Below are positions 24,116 through 34,870 of a DNA stretch of 64,000 nt, piece after piece; the first letter of the stretch is position 1; the number at the start of each line of letters is the position of its first letter. Position numbers and translations under genes: made by a program. The notes under the pieces are model-generated. The model was not told the origin of the DNA, ran no database searches, and saw nothing but the letters and a program-made list of their open reading frames with translations. Origin of the DNA: Saccharum officinarum (taxonomy: Eukaryota; Streptophyta; Magnoliopsida; Poales; Poaceae); NCBI GenBank assembly GCA_020631735.1, contig CM036215.1, positions 11,558,346-11,622,345 of the forward strand. The letters run 5' to 3'.

Positions 24116-26673
24116 ATGTCGATAACAAAGGCAGCTGGTAATGAAATAGAGGCAGTGAATCTCCTGAAAAGGAATTCGGATGATATTGGATGGGAATATG
24201 GTGTCCTTGTTGATGCTAACAACAAGGACAAGGTGAAGTGCAAGCTCTGTAAGAAGGAGATGAGGGGAGGGATTCATAGGTTGAAGCAGCATTTGGCTCA
24301 TGAAGGAAAGAATGTGACGAAATGCCTGGCTAGAACACCGTAGTTTCTGGAGGCTAAAGAGAAGTGCAAGAAAGCACTAGCTGAGGCAAAAAGGAAGAGG
24401 GAGAAGAAGACCGTTCGTGAGCTAGAACTTAGAGAGAAAGTTAATGTATCTAGGGTTGGGTCAGAGGAGGTCACTTGTGTTGGCAGTTCAGAGCCTCACA
24501 AATTGGGACCCATTGACAAATGGACACGTGCTATTGATCCTAAAGCTACCAAGAGTGATTCTTTGAAGCAACAGCAGCTGAACAAGGAACTTTGGAAAGA
24601 AAGAACTCATGAGGTGCATAAGTATATTGCAAGATGGGCCTATAACCATGGTAAACTGCTAGTATACTATTCTATATTTACATTTTAAAATTCATTAGAT
24701 GTTGTTTTTCAGGGACTGAACACTAATTAGGTTTCTTTTTTTTAACATTGGCAGCAATACCTTTCAATGCACATGACAATGATGACTTCACGCAAATGTG
24801 TGAAGCAATTGGACAGTTTGGTCCAGGACTTGTACCTCCATGTCAAGATTCACTGCGAGAGAGATTACTAGAAAAAGAATATGCAAGAACCAAGAGTTTG
24901 CTGCATGAACGTGAAGCCGAGAAGATGAAAAATGGGTGCTCCATTATGACTGATGCTTGGTCAGATATGAAGAGGAGAAGCATAATGAATCTGTGCACTA
25001 ATTGTGCTGATGGAACCACCTTCATCAGCTCAAAAGATATGTCAGATGTTTCCCACACCAGTGAAGTAATCTTTAAATTAGTGGACAAAGCAATTGAAGA
25101 CATTGGTCCAGAAAATGTGGTGCAAGTAGTGACTGACAATGCCTCTATCAACATGGGAGCAAAGAACCTATTGCTTGAGAAGAGACCACAGATAATTTGG
25201 TCCTCTTGTGCAACTCACACAATCAACTTGATGCTCCAAGGAATTAGCAACATGGCTCGGTTCAAGAAAGTGATTGACCAAGCAAAGGCATTTACCGTAT
25301 TTGTTTATGGCCACACAAGAATATTGGAGTGCTTGAGATACTTCACAGAGGGGAAAGAGGTAGTGAGGCCAGGAGTGACTAGGTTTGCTTCAAACTTTCT
25401 CACTTTTAACAACATGCAAGAGAAGGATCAGTTAAGGAAAATGGTGGTTCATAGTAGGTGGGACTCGTTGAAGGATGTGAAATCAAAGAAAGGAAAAGAG
25501 GCCATAGCAACTATATTGAGTCCAACTTTTTGGAAGGATGTGAAGCTAACATTGTCTGTTTTTGAGCCATTGGTCAAAGTCCTCCGTTTGGTTGATGGGG
25601 ATGTGAAGCCATCCATGGGTTTCGTTTATGGAGAACTACTCAAGGCAAAGAGAGAGATCAGAGAGGCCTTTGGCAATGTTGAGTCTAGGTTCAAGGAAGT
25701 AATAGCTATTATTGACAAGAAGATGAATGGAAGACTTGATTCTCCATTGCATTTGACAGCTTATTTGCTGAATCCACACTATAGCTATAGTGACCCATCA
25801 ATCTTTGATCAGCCCACAATAACAGAAGGGTTTATAGTTTGTGTTGAGAAATTTTATTATTATGATGAGGATAAGCAAGATCAGGCTACCCACATTGACC
25901 TGAAAAAGTTTATGAATAGAGAAGGACCATTTAACAAGAAGCTTGCAAGAACTTTTCAAAACTTTGATTACAACCCAGGTAGAGATACTTGTTATTACAT
26001 GGTTGTTTGCTGTTGTCATCTAACATTATATTTGTTGTGACTACTAACTAATGAGGTTGTTTTTCTTTTATTTCAGCATCATGGTGGCGGTTGTATGGAA
26101 CTGAAACACTAGCTTTACAGAAGATGGCTACAAAGATCTTATCTTTGACATCAAGCTCTTCTGGTTGTGAAAGAAATTGAAGTGGGTTTGAAAGGGTTAG
26201 TACCTATCTATTATGAACATTTCAGTAGCATTATAATTAAATTGCAGAATTGAAAATGCTCTTTTTCTAATTTATAGATACACACTAAGAAGAGAAATAG
26301 GCTTAAAGCCACCCGCCTCAACAAGTTGGTGTATATTCAATTCAACAACAAGCTGCTTAATAAGAGAAAAAAAATCAAGACAAAGAAAATCACTGATGTT
26401 CTCTTGTCTAGTGATATAAGTGAAGCTCAAAGTTTTCTCCAAGAGGGTGGAGATGATTGTGCATTAGTTGTCTTTAGAGATGAGGAAGATGAGGATGAGA
26501 TGGAAGGTACAGGGATACCTTGGAATGTGATTGGAGAGGCAGTGGGAGCAGAAGAACAGCTTCAGCCGCGTAGAAGTGCAAGAGTGAGGCAACTCTATGA
26601 AGTAGAAGAGTTTGAGTCTGAAGAAGAAGAGTTTGATGAAGATGAGGATGATATGTATGTGGAACCCTATTGA
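24116..26673 (+). pseudogene. hAT transposase (BED finger, DUF659, dimerisation domain), two stops
   Basis: Four exons with good GT-AG signals are visible: 24,116-24,650, 24,755-25,978, 26,077-26,195 and 26,278-26,673; phases match at each join. Exon 1 carries a BED zinc finger (CKLCKKEM with HRLKQHLAH). Exon 2 carries the DUF659 region (TDAWSDMKRRS, VVTDNASINMGA, SSCATHTINLML). Exon 3 starts the hAT dimerisation motif (SWWRLYG, LSLTSSSSGCERN). Exon 4 ends in a Glu/Asp-rich tail. In-frame TAG at 24,341-24,343 and TGA at 26,178-26,180 (at the conserved Trp after GCERN) break it. The intact enzyme would cut and rejoin hAT ends. It is otherwise well preserved. Confidence 0.9.
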
Positions 26674-27320
26674 ACTGCAGCAGCTGTGTGACTGTGTGTC
26701 TTCTTGTGTGTTTGCTTTTGCTTGTGAGAATTAAGAACTATGTGCTTGTGCTTGTGCTTGTGCTGAGAACTAAGAACTATGTGCTTGTGTTGTCCTTTAT
26801 TTATAAATTGTGTTGTGCACTTGTATTGCTGTCCTATCCTGCTATCCACTTGTTTGTGCTTTAAAATTTGTAATTATGGTGTGCTCATGGATGGGAGGTT
26901 GCTGAAATCATTCCGATAAGTGACAACTTGATGATTTCTATTTTTTTATGAACATCTTGTTGTCTATTGAGTATTTAGTATTTACCAGCTGTCAAAATGT
27001 GTTGTAGGAGCTAGAAACATGCAAGAATAAGCCACCAAGAAATCAGGGTATGTCTACTGGCCTTCTTTTATATTTACTGTAACCTATATATTCAGAATTA
27101 TTGCTATATATACATAATAAATATAAGTTATGGCTATATTGCCAAAACATCTAGGAAAACGCCTAGGAATGCCTAGGCGCGAGTACTCCCGCCTAGACAC
27201 TAGACTGAGGGTCACCGTCTAGATTCCGTCTAGCGCCTAGCTGAACTTTGATTAAAATCCATTCGTACCACTGATGATTTGAGTTTAATCACCTAGATTC
27301 TTGTTTCTTCCTGCATGCAG

Positions 27321-27448
27321 GCCATTCCAGGGATGCTTCTAGCTCTGGTACTCTTTTTTGATAACCGGAAGTTCAAGGATGTGAATGTTCCATCAGACGT
27401 GTCTCCTCCAAAATGGCGGGATTATGTGTGGTATGCTCCAACAGGGTG
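27321..27448 (+). pseudogene. Signal peptide peptidase-like (SPPL) exon scrap
   Basis: After an acceptor (CTGCATGCAG, 27,311-27,320) an open stretch reads AIPGMLLALVLFFDNRK then SPPKWRDYVWYA. This matches, from memory, the part of plant SPPL intramembrane aspartyl proteases that follows the second catalytic motif GLGD. The catalytic GLGD itself would be in the exon before and is not seen. Homology ends near 27,448, where an unrelated repeated sequence begins. The sequence just left of the exon is continuous across the hAT insertion, so the hAT sits in the preceding intron. It is one exon only and cannot be functional. Confidence 0.7.
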
Positions 27449-28155
27449 CGACGTCATGACCAACAACTTGATATGCACAGTCTCGTCCTATCAAGTGCTC
27501 ATATGCCATCGAGTGCTCGATCGTGTCCAACTACTATCATGTTAGTCCCACTCTGACGAGACGTCAGAGTGGACGTTTAGTTGCTATCGTGCCAGTACTA
27601 CAAGTCCACTAAGATGAGACATGAGAGTTATCAGTTGACTTCTTATCATGTTAGACCTATTAGTCCACTCAGGGTGTGTTCACTTCGCGAAAAGTAGGTG
27701 AAAAGTTACTGTAGCATCTTTCGTTGTTATTTGGTAAAATTTGTCCAATCATGTACTAACTAGGCTCAAAAGATTCGTCCCAACATTTACAGACAAACTA
27801 TGCAATTAGTTATCTTTTTTACCTACATTTAATGCTCCATGCATGCGTCCAAAGATTCGATGTGACGGATGACAGAGGAAATATTTTGGGTTGGGATGAG
27901 GAAGTGAACAAGGCCTCAGATGACAAGTGAGAATATCGGCTTAGTCCCTATCATGTTAGGGCTATTGGTTCACTCTGGCGAGACATGAGAGTTATCGGTT
28001 CAGTTGCTATCGTACATGTCGTGTCGTACTGATAGTGCTACGTCATGACCAACAACTTGGTATGCAGTCTCGACCTATCGAGTGCCGTGTCATATGCTAA
28101 CGAGTGCCCAATCGTGTCCAACTACTATCATGTTAGTGCCACTGAGACAAGACGC
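27449..28155. repeat. Duplicated block split by a MITE
   Basis: About 115 bases starting TGCGACGTCATGACCAAC (27,449-27,565) recur at 28,037-28,155 with roughly 85% identity by eye. A second pair, GAGACATGAGAGTTATC, occurs near 27,624 and 27,982. The pattern fits a duplicated or tandem unit of unknown origin into which a Tourist-like MITE later inserted. Confidence 0.75.
27671..27915. mobile_element. Tourist/Harbinger-type MITE, 245 bp
   Basis: The left end GGGTGTGTTCACTTC and right end GAAGTGAACAAGGCC are imperfect inverted repeats. TCA flanks both sides (27,668-27,670 and 27,916-27,918). The interior (CTGTAGCATCTTTCG, AATTAGTTATC, CTACATTTAATGCTCCATGC) is that of a very common panicoid MITE family. 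It is non-coding. Confidence 0.85.
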
Positions 28156-29130
28156 CATTCAATTTTTTCACCTTTTTTCCTTTCATTTTCTCCTTCCTTT
28201 TCTCTATCACATTTTATTTTCTCACTTCCAATTTCCTCCTTTCATTTTGTTATTTACTTCTTTTTCTTTTCTATCCATTTTTTCTAAACAAGTTTTTTTT
28301 GTGTTGAGAAATTTGCACCAACAAAGTATATAGAAAAATTATGCTGGATAAGTTGTGTGTAAAATTTACGAAAGATGTGGGACATCATTAACTTATTCGT
28401 ATAAGTTATGTTATTTTTATAATTATTATGTCAAGTCGTGCTATGAAAGTTATGTTGGAAATGAATAAGTTTGTCTCTTCATAGTTATGTGTAAAAGTTG
28501 GGTTTCAATGGTTACTTAGAAAAGTTATTATGATAAGGTGTCTATAATATATTATTAAAAAAATATTGACAAAATTATGACTACAAATCATGGTAATGAT
28601 TTTTTTCAAATAGAAAAGTTGTGGGATTACCTGATCGTTCACTGGATTCTAATGCAGCGAACACTCGTTGGTTAGTGGCCCGATGCTCACACCACCCCTC
28701 GTGTTTCCCCACCTCAATCCACCATAGTTTAATCTTTTTGGTGAAAGAAATTACCAGTATCAATTTCAAAGAGGCTAACTGAAAACAAGAGTAGCCATCA
28801 CCAATCTTATCTATTAGAGTAACTTAGATTACATATTCTTTATAGAAAAATACACAAAAAAGAAAGGGTGTACACAAATTTCTTGATTTATGGTTAAAGA
28901 AGAAAAACAAGAAAACATGAGTACTATTGAAATTTCAAGCATTCAGTTTCACTACTATTTTCAGAATCAAATCACTTAAATATCCGTTTTCCAAAAATCA
29001 TATTTTTAGGATTGGTTGGTAGTTGCTTTAAGAGGAATCATCTATGGAAATAGGAGTATTGGTCAACCACTAATCATATGTCTATGCTTCCTTTTTTACA
29101 TCATCGTCACATCATACATAGGGTAGATTT
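28156..29130. other. No gene; pyrimidine-rich tract then AT-rich sequence
   Basis: 28,160-28,300 is T/C-rich low complexity. The remainder is AT-rich with no recognised feature up to the promoter of the proline-rich gene. Confidence 0.5.
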
Positions 29131-29335
29131 GCTAGATTCTAATCCAGGGTCCGCCACTGTTCTCATCGTGCGTTGACCGGCAACGATGGATGCCATGGAC
29201 CTGGAAAATATATTGACCCCAGTTAACCCACTAACGAGAAGATGTCGATGAGCACTACTACTATAGTGACACGTACTGCTGTGCTGCAAGTGTGTGTCCA
29301 CGGTTGTGACTGTGAGAACATGGAGCGCGGTGTTC

Positions 29336-29343
29336 TATAAATA
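29336..29343 (+). promoter_or_regulatory. TATA box of proline-rich gene copy 1
   Basis: TATAAATA lies 51 bases before the ATG at 29,394. The surrounding 250 bases are homologous to the promoter of copy 2, where TATAAATA is at 49,097-49,104. Conservation between the two copies supports it. Confidence 0.75.
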
Positions 29344-29486
29344 CACACGACTCCGGGCAGTGGAGCCCAACATTGTATCTGAAGTACAGATCAATGGCAG
29401 TGCTGCCGCGGCGTTCCCGCCTCCCGGCGGTGGCACAGCTCGCCGTGGCGTTCTGGCTGGCGGCCACGAGCATCTGCCTCTGCCGT

Positions 29487-29880
29487 CACTACGGCAGACA
29501 GTGCCTTTGCCTAGCGCCTGGGTCTTTGCCGAGCGCTATTTATCGGGCGCTCGGCAAAGGCCACCTTTGCCTAGCGCCGGGCTCTCGGCAAAGAATGCGC
29601 TCGCCCAGGCCCTCGGCAAAGAGAAACACTCGGCAAAAAACGTCTTTGCCAAGCGCCAGGCGCTCGGCAAAGGATAGCACTTGGCAAAGAGCCACCGCGG
29701 AATATACCGTCGTTCTTTGCCGAGCGCCCTCCGTTAAGCGCTCGGCAAAGGTGGCTCTTTGCCGAGCGCCCTGCGTTAGGCGCTAGGCAAAGGTGTCTCT
29801 TTGCCGAGTGCCAACCTTGGCGCTCGGCAAAGGCACCTCTTTGCCGAGCGCTGACATTTGGCGCTCGGCAAAGAATTTTC
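29487..29880. repeat. CACTA-1 5' subterminal repeat array
   Basis: Direct and inverted copies of TTTGCCGAGCGCC and GCGCTCGGCAAAG recur every 30-50 bases. In En/Spm elements such subterminal repeats bind the TNPA-type protein and the transposase. Confidence 0.85.
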
Positions 29881-30918
29881 TTTTTTTTTGTTTTTTTGTT
29901 TCAAACTTTTTTGTCATGCATTACACATTATTTAAAAGTATAGGTTAAGTTTTGGTACTTTTTTAAATCTTTTTACTATTTATCGTTAGTTTATTTGATT
30001 TAATTGAATTCTCCGATAAACGCGTGTTTGAACTGTAGGTGCATCGAATCTCCGAATTGGACGGTTCGAAAATTGATATTCGCATTACTTAGCGTATGTT
30101 AAGGCCGTATCCTGGAGCACGCATGAAATATCGAACATCTAGCGCACGGAACACGGCGACCAAGTTGCGCGTGAAGTGCTATTAAATTAAAAAAAAGCAA
30201 ACAAAGTTCGAAAATCACGAAACTTAGCGAAACGTCTTTGGAGCACATGTGGAGGCTATGGTCAAAATTTGGTAAAGTTTCGTGCACGTTGTCGCGTAAG
30301 TTAGTTAGAAACCTAGACATCTCACATGTGATAACTTGTGATCACATGTGAGATGTCTAGGTTTCTAACTAACTTACGTGACAACGTGCACGAAACTTTA
30401 CCAAATTTTGACCATAGCCTCCACATGTGCTCCAAAGACGTTTCGCTAAGTTTCGTGATTTTCGAACTTTGTTTGTTTTTTTTTAATTTAATAGCACTTC
30501 ACGCGCAACTTGGTCGCCGTGTTCCGTGCGCTAGATGTTCGATATTTCATGCGTGCTCCAGGATACGGCCTTAACATACGCTAAGTAATGCGAATATCAA
30601 TTTTCGAACCGTCCAATTCGGAGATTCGATGCACCTACAGTTCAAACACGCGTTTATCGGAGAATTCAATTAAATCAAATAAACTAACGATAAATAGTAA
30701 AAAGATTTAAAAAAGTACCAAAACTTAACCTATACTTTTAAATAATGTGTAATGCATGACAAAAAAGTTTGAAACAAAAAAAACAAAAAAAAAGAAAATT
30801 CTTTGCCGAGCGTCAAATGTCAGCGCTCGGCAAAGAGGTGCCTTTGCCGAGCGCCAAGGTTGGCACTCGGCAAAGAGACACCTTTGCCTAGCGCCTAACG
30901 CAGGGCGCTCGGCAAAGG
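29757..30918. repeat. 1.16-kb near-perfect palindrome inside CACTA-1
   Basis: Arms of about 577 bp (29,757-30,332 and 30,341-30,918) are inverted complements separated by an 8-base spacer, AACTTGTG. Apart from single-base differences and small indels in A/T runs I saw no mismatches of note. The symmetric open frames on the two strands (near 30,099-30,320 and 30,338-30,574) are mirror images with no known domain. The outer arm ends fall in subterminal repeats. A transcript through it would fold into a long hairpin. Confidence 0.93.
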
Positions 30919-31277
30919 CACCTCTTTGCCAAGCGCTGAAATTTGGCGCTAGGCAAATTTTTTTTTTCTTTAATTTTCTTTTTTCTTCTTTCAAACCTTT
31001 TTTTGCATGGATGACACATTATTTGAAATTCTTTGCCTAGCGCCCCCGATCTGACGCTCGGCAAACGAGTGTACAGCAATTAAACAAATTTTAAAAAACA
31101 AATAAAAAAACAAATTTTAAAAAACAAATAAAAAATAAATTTAAAAACAAATTTAAAAAAAAACGGAAAAGTCTTTGCCGAGCGCCTCCGATCTGGCGCT
31201 CGGCAAAGGAGTGTACAGTACTTAAACGAATAAAAAAACAAATTTACAAAAACAAATTTAAAAAAAAACGAAAAATT

Positions 31278-31463
31278 CTTTGCCTAGCGCCCGCGATCTG
31301 GCGCTCGGCAAAGGCACATCTTTGCCTAGCGCCAGATCGCGGGCGCTAGGCAAAGAGCGTCTCAGCCGGCCAAAACGAAAAAATTCTTTGCCTAGCGCCC
31401 GCGATCTGGCGCTCGGCAAAGACACCTCTTTGCCGAGCGCCAGATCGCGGGCGCTAGGCAAAG
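31278..31463. repeat. Two 78-bp perfect-stem hairpins in CACTA-1
   Basis: 31,278-31,355 and 31,386-31,463 each pair TTTGCCTAGCGCCCGCGATC with its complement downstream around a short spacer. They are near-identical tandem copies of one hairpin. Related units lie at about 31,027-31,066 and 31,171-31,209. Confidence 0.85.
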
Positions 31464-31512
31464 GGCGTCTCCTTATTTACATTACCGGGCAAAATAAAAA
31501 AAAAGAAAAAAA

Positions 31513-32235
31513 TCAGCAGCCGCAGGGTCCGCCGCCGCCGCCTCCGCGCCCGGCCGCCTCCGCTCCCGGCCACCGCCGCCGCCGCGCCCGGCCGCCGCCG
31601 CCGCCACGCCCGGCCGCCGCCGCCGCCACGCCCGGCCACCGCCGCCGCCGCGCCCGGCTGGCCCTCGCCTCCGCCCCCGGCGCCGCCCCCCGCGCCGCGC
31701 CCCTCGCCTCCGCCCCGGCGCCGCCCCCCGCGCCGCGCCGTGCGGCCGGCCGGCCCTCGCCTCCGCCCCCGGCGCCGCCCCCGCGCCGCGCCGCGCCCGG
31801 CCGGCCCTCGCCTCCGCCCCCGCCCCCGCCCCCGCGCCGCGCCGTTCGCCTCCGCCCCGGCGCCGCCCCCCGCGCCGCGCCGTGCGGCCGGCCGGCCCTC
31901 GCCTCCGCCCCCGGCGCCGCCCCCCGCGCCGCGCCGCGCCCGGCCGGCCCTCGCCTCCGCCCCCGCCCCGCCCCCGCGCCGCGCCGTGCGGCCGGCCGCC
32001 GCCGCCGCCGCGCTCGGCCGCCGTCGCGTGCCGCGCCCGGCCGGCCCCCGCCCCCGCGCATCGTGCCGCGCCCGGCCAACCGCCACCGCCGCCCCGCGCC
32101 GCGGCCGGCCACCTTCGCCGCGCCCGGCCAACCGCCCCCGGCCCGGCCCCGGCTCACGCCCGCGCCGGCCTCGCGCACCCCGACCGTGACCCCGCGTCGG
32201 TCGCCGCACCCCGCGTCGTCCGCCACAGGTACGTC
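31513..32235. other. Very GC-rich Pro/Ala/Arg-coding-like tract
   Basis: CCGCCG, CGCGCCGCGCC and CCGGCCGGCCC repeat throughout. Long open frames exist on both strands (322 codons on plus, about 240-250 on minus), but this is due to the lack of A/T and no protein is implied. Position and composition suggest a first-exon/leader region of the CACTA transcript; CACTA-2 has a related tract in inverse orientation at about 46,620-46,800. Confidence 0.6.
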
Positions 32236-32239
32236 TAGT

Positions 32240-32480
32240 TTGACGTAGTAGGAGTAGTAGGCGTAGTAGTAGTGGTAGTTGGAGTAGTAGGAGTAGTAGT
32301 AGTAGGCGAAGTCGTGGTCAATGTGGTAGTAGTTGGATTAGTAGTAGGTGTAGTAGTAGTTGGAGTAGTAGTAGTAATTGTAGGTGTAGTAGGTAGTAGT
32401 AGTAGAAGGGTTAGGACTAGGAGTAGTAGGCGTAGTAGTGGTAGTGTGAGTAGTGATAGTACTAGTAGTGGTTATACTAA
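32240..32480 (+). repeat. (GTA/GGA)n microsatellite
   Basis: GTAGTAGTAGTTGGAGTAG-type triplets run almost without break for 240 bases. It is a simple repeat between the GC-rich tract and the transposase leader. Confidence 0.85.
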
Positions 32481-33163
32481 TAGTGTTAATACTTGCATAT
32501 ATTCTTGTGCTAGTCGGCCATCGTTCCGGTGACGTATTTGTGGTTGTCGGCCATCGTGCCGTCTTTTTTTGCAGGTTTGGTAACCTCCCCGTACAGGGGA
32601 GGTGCTGCCGAAATTTTTCGTTCTCACTAATTGGTTTTTTTTTCAGGAGGGCTCCCGTTGGAGGATAGCTGAAGGAGCACGACTCGGCACTGCCCCGCTA
32701 GCCTGTCTTCACCGGCACCTACGGTATGACCCCTTTTTCCGTCACATGTGGACGTAGGTCGCGTTACCCAGTTAGGCGTCTCCCGTCCGAAACGGATACG
32801 GTTGGAAGTATGTGATCTTTGCATATGTATAACCATATCTGTTTCGGATTGTCCACTTTTTTTGGACAGCCCGCGGATGCATAGACGAGGTTAGTTTCTA
32901 TGGTCTGCTCTGATCCGAGACAGGGTTTGGGCCTCACCTTCGTGTTGTTCTCCGGATACACACTCTCCCTGCCGGGACGTGTATCTGGAGAACAGCGGGG
33001 AGGTGCTGCCGAAATTCTGTCTCGGCTCGGAGTAGCCCATGGAAACTAACCTCGTCTACGCATCCGCAGGTGGGATTAGGACCTATCCTTACCTATTAGA
33101 TGGTAGGAACACGAAGTAGATGCACTTGATGTTTATGTTCATCTTTGATATGCATGTTAGAGG
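32481..33163 (+). promoter_or_regulatory. Leader region of the CACTA-1 transposase gene
   Basis: Contains GGGGAGGTGCTGCCGAAATT twice (about 32,598 and 32,998) and blocks around TCCGAAACGGATACGG and GGTTAGTTTC. Homologous blocks occur inverted at 44,400-44,900 in CACTA-2. No coding frame was seen; it is probably untranslated leader and intron. Confidence 0.5.
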
Positions 33164-34771
33164 ATGGATGACCGTGAGTGGATGTATGCGGGATACACAA
33201 GTAAGCATGATTTTAGCATTGAATGGGGGCAGAAGACGGAGGCTTTCTTGGAAGGTGCATTCGACAGTGGTGTGAATAGAGCGCGATTGGCGAAGTGTCC
33301 CTGTAGCAAGTGTGCAAATAGGAAATGGCAAAACCAGGAGACCATGGCTAAACATCTTCAGTTGAATGGCTTTGTGCCGGGCTATACCCGGTGGGTACAC
33401 CATGGTGAAGCGCATCGGTTGAGAGAGGAGGTCGTGCGGCCTCGCCTCGAGCATGTCGATGATGGTGGCGGGGTTTTAGACATGTTAGATGACTTCGCGC
33501 AAGCATAGATCCTCGATGGACATGCGGAGGAGGCGGAGGCATCCGCAAAGGCGTTCGACGACATGATGGCTTCGGCACAGAAACCCCTTCATGATCGCAC
33601 GACGGTTTGTCAGCTCGATGCCGTTGGACGCGTGATGGCGTTTAAGGCCGAGATCAACATGAGTCGGCAACACTTCAGTGGCATGCTGGCCTTGATTGCT
33701 AGCCTGCTTCCGGAGGGCCACGTGTTGCCAAAGAGCCTGTACGAGTGCTAGAAACTCCTTGATGGACTCAAGATGCCGAACGAGCAGATACATTGTTGTC
33801 CGAACGGGTGTGTCCTCTTCAGGAAAGATCTTGAGCAGGAGAAGTATTGTCCGAAGTGCAAAGCCTCCCGGTACCTGGAGGTAGACTCTGGTGGAGGCCA
33901 CAAGGAGCAGCTTACCGTCCCAATGAAAATCCTACGGTACCTCCCTTTCTTGCCGAGGATCCAACGGCTATACATGAGCGAGGAGCATGCTAAGCAGATG
34001 ACATGGCACAAACTGGGGAAACGATACAATCCCGACAAGATGGTGCATCCGTCCGATGGTGAAGCATGGCAACACTTTGATCGCATCCATCATGAGAAAG
34101 CATCAGAGGCTCGTAATGTACGCGTGGCGCTGGCAACAGATGGGTTCAATCCTTATGGTATGATGGCTGCCCCGTACACGTGTTGGCCCGTGTTCGTCAT
34201 CCCACTGAACCTCCCCCCTGGCGTCTCCTTTCAACGTTTGAACGTATTCTTGTCGTTGATTATTCCTGGACACCCGGGGAAGAAGATGGGTGTCTTCATG
34301 GAGCCTCTGATTGATGAACTCGTCAGTGCTTGGGAGGATGGGGTGTGGACATACGATCGAGCTACAAAGACCGTCTTCAAAATACACGTTTGGTACTAGT
34401 ACTCCATGCATGACTTCCTAGCTTATGGGATATTTAGCGGTTGGTGTGTCCACGGGAAGTTCCCATGTCCATTATGCAAGGCTAATCTGAGGTTCATCTG
34501 GCTCAAGAATGGTGGCAAGTATTCATCGTTCGACAAACATCGTCAATTCCTGCCCCTCGAAATGGATGTAGATAATGTAATGGTCATTGATGATGACGAC
34601 GGAGATGAGGTGCGAGATCCAAACGACTTACAAATGCTTGAGCGGTTGCGTCTAGGCAATGACGATGAAGACAACATTCCTCTGCCAGATGTCGTTGATT
34701 ATTTTGACCTGGCTGATAGTGATGATGAGACTTACGGTCCAGCTAATCCCGATCATGAAGAATATTTGTAA
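33164..34771 (+). pseudogene. CACTA transposase (tnp2/TNPD type), three TAG stops, core deleted
   Basis: One frame runs 33,164-34,771 but is broken by TAG at 33,506, 33,749 and 34,397. The start has the transposase-associated domain (MDDREWMYAG, CPCSKCANR, LNGFVPGYTRWVHHGE). Then follow Transposase_21 features: HCCPNGCVLFRK, YCPKCKASRY, LPRIQRLYMS, DGFNPYGM, SMHDFLAYGIFSGWC and CPLCKANL. After FDKHRQFLPL the reading jumps to an acidic C-terminal tail, so the second half of the usual domain is missing and the length (about 535 codons) is well below the usual size. The stops fit CAG-to-TAG changes. The intact enzyme cuts CACTA ends. This copy is dead. Confidence 0.9.
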
Positions 34772-34870
34772 CATACATGTAATACTTTCAAATTTTATAA
34801 TTTAGTTTTGTTTATTTTGTATCCATTTCTAATTACATCTTCGTTCTTAATTGCAGGTGATTGAGCAACA

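Larger units (their letters stand above)
22638..27250 (+). mobile_element. Full-length hAT transposon, TSD ATTAAAAT
   Basis: ATTAAAAT at 22,630-22,637 and 27,251-27,258 is an exact 8-bp duplication. The ends are CAATGTTCCGCTAGGCGCT and, inverted, CAAAGTTCAGCTAGGCGCT: 19 positions with two differences, beginning with the hAT-type CARNG. Many further TAGGCG and GGCGC motifs fill the first 200 and last 110 bp, as expected of subterminal transposase-binding sites. The element is 4613 bp and encodes a spliced BED/DUF659/dimerisation-type transposase with two premature stops. Confidence 0.93.

Noticed and set aside
30099..30574. Two identical 73-78-codon proteins on opposite strands
   Set aside because: They are mirror images from the palindrome arms, with no recognisable domain. 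The palindrome is the real signal.
31280..32248. 322-codon plus-strand and about 250-codon minus-strand Pro/Ala/Arg-rich frames
   Set aside because: The region is almost devoid of A and T, so stops are rare in every frame. No domain or start context supports a protein.
32272..32532. Val/Gly-rich 86-codon frame
   Set aside because: It is the translation of a (GTA)n microsatellite.
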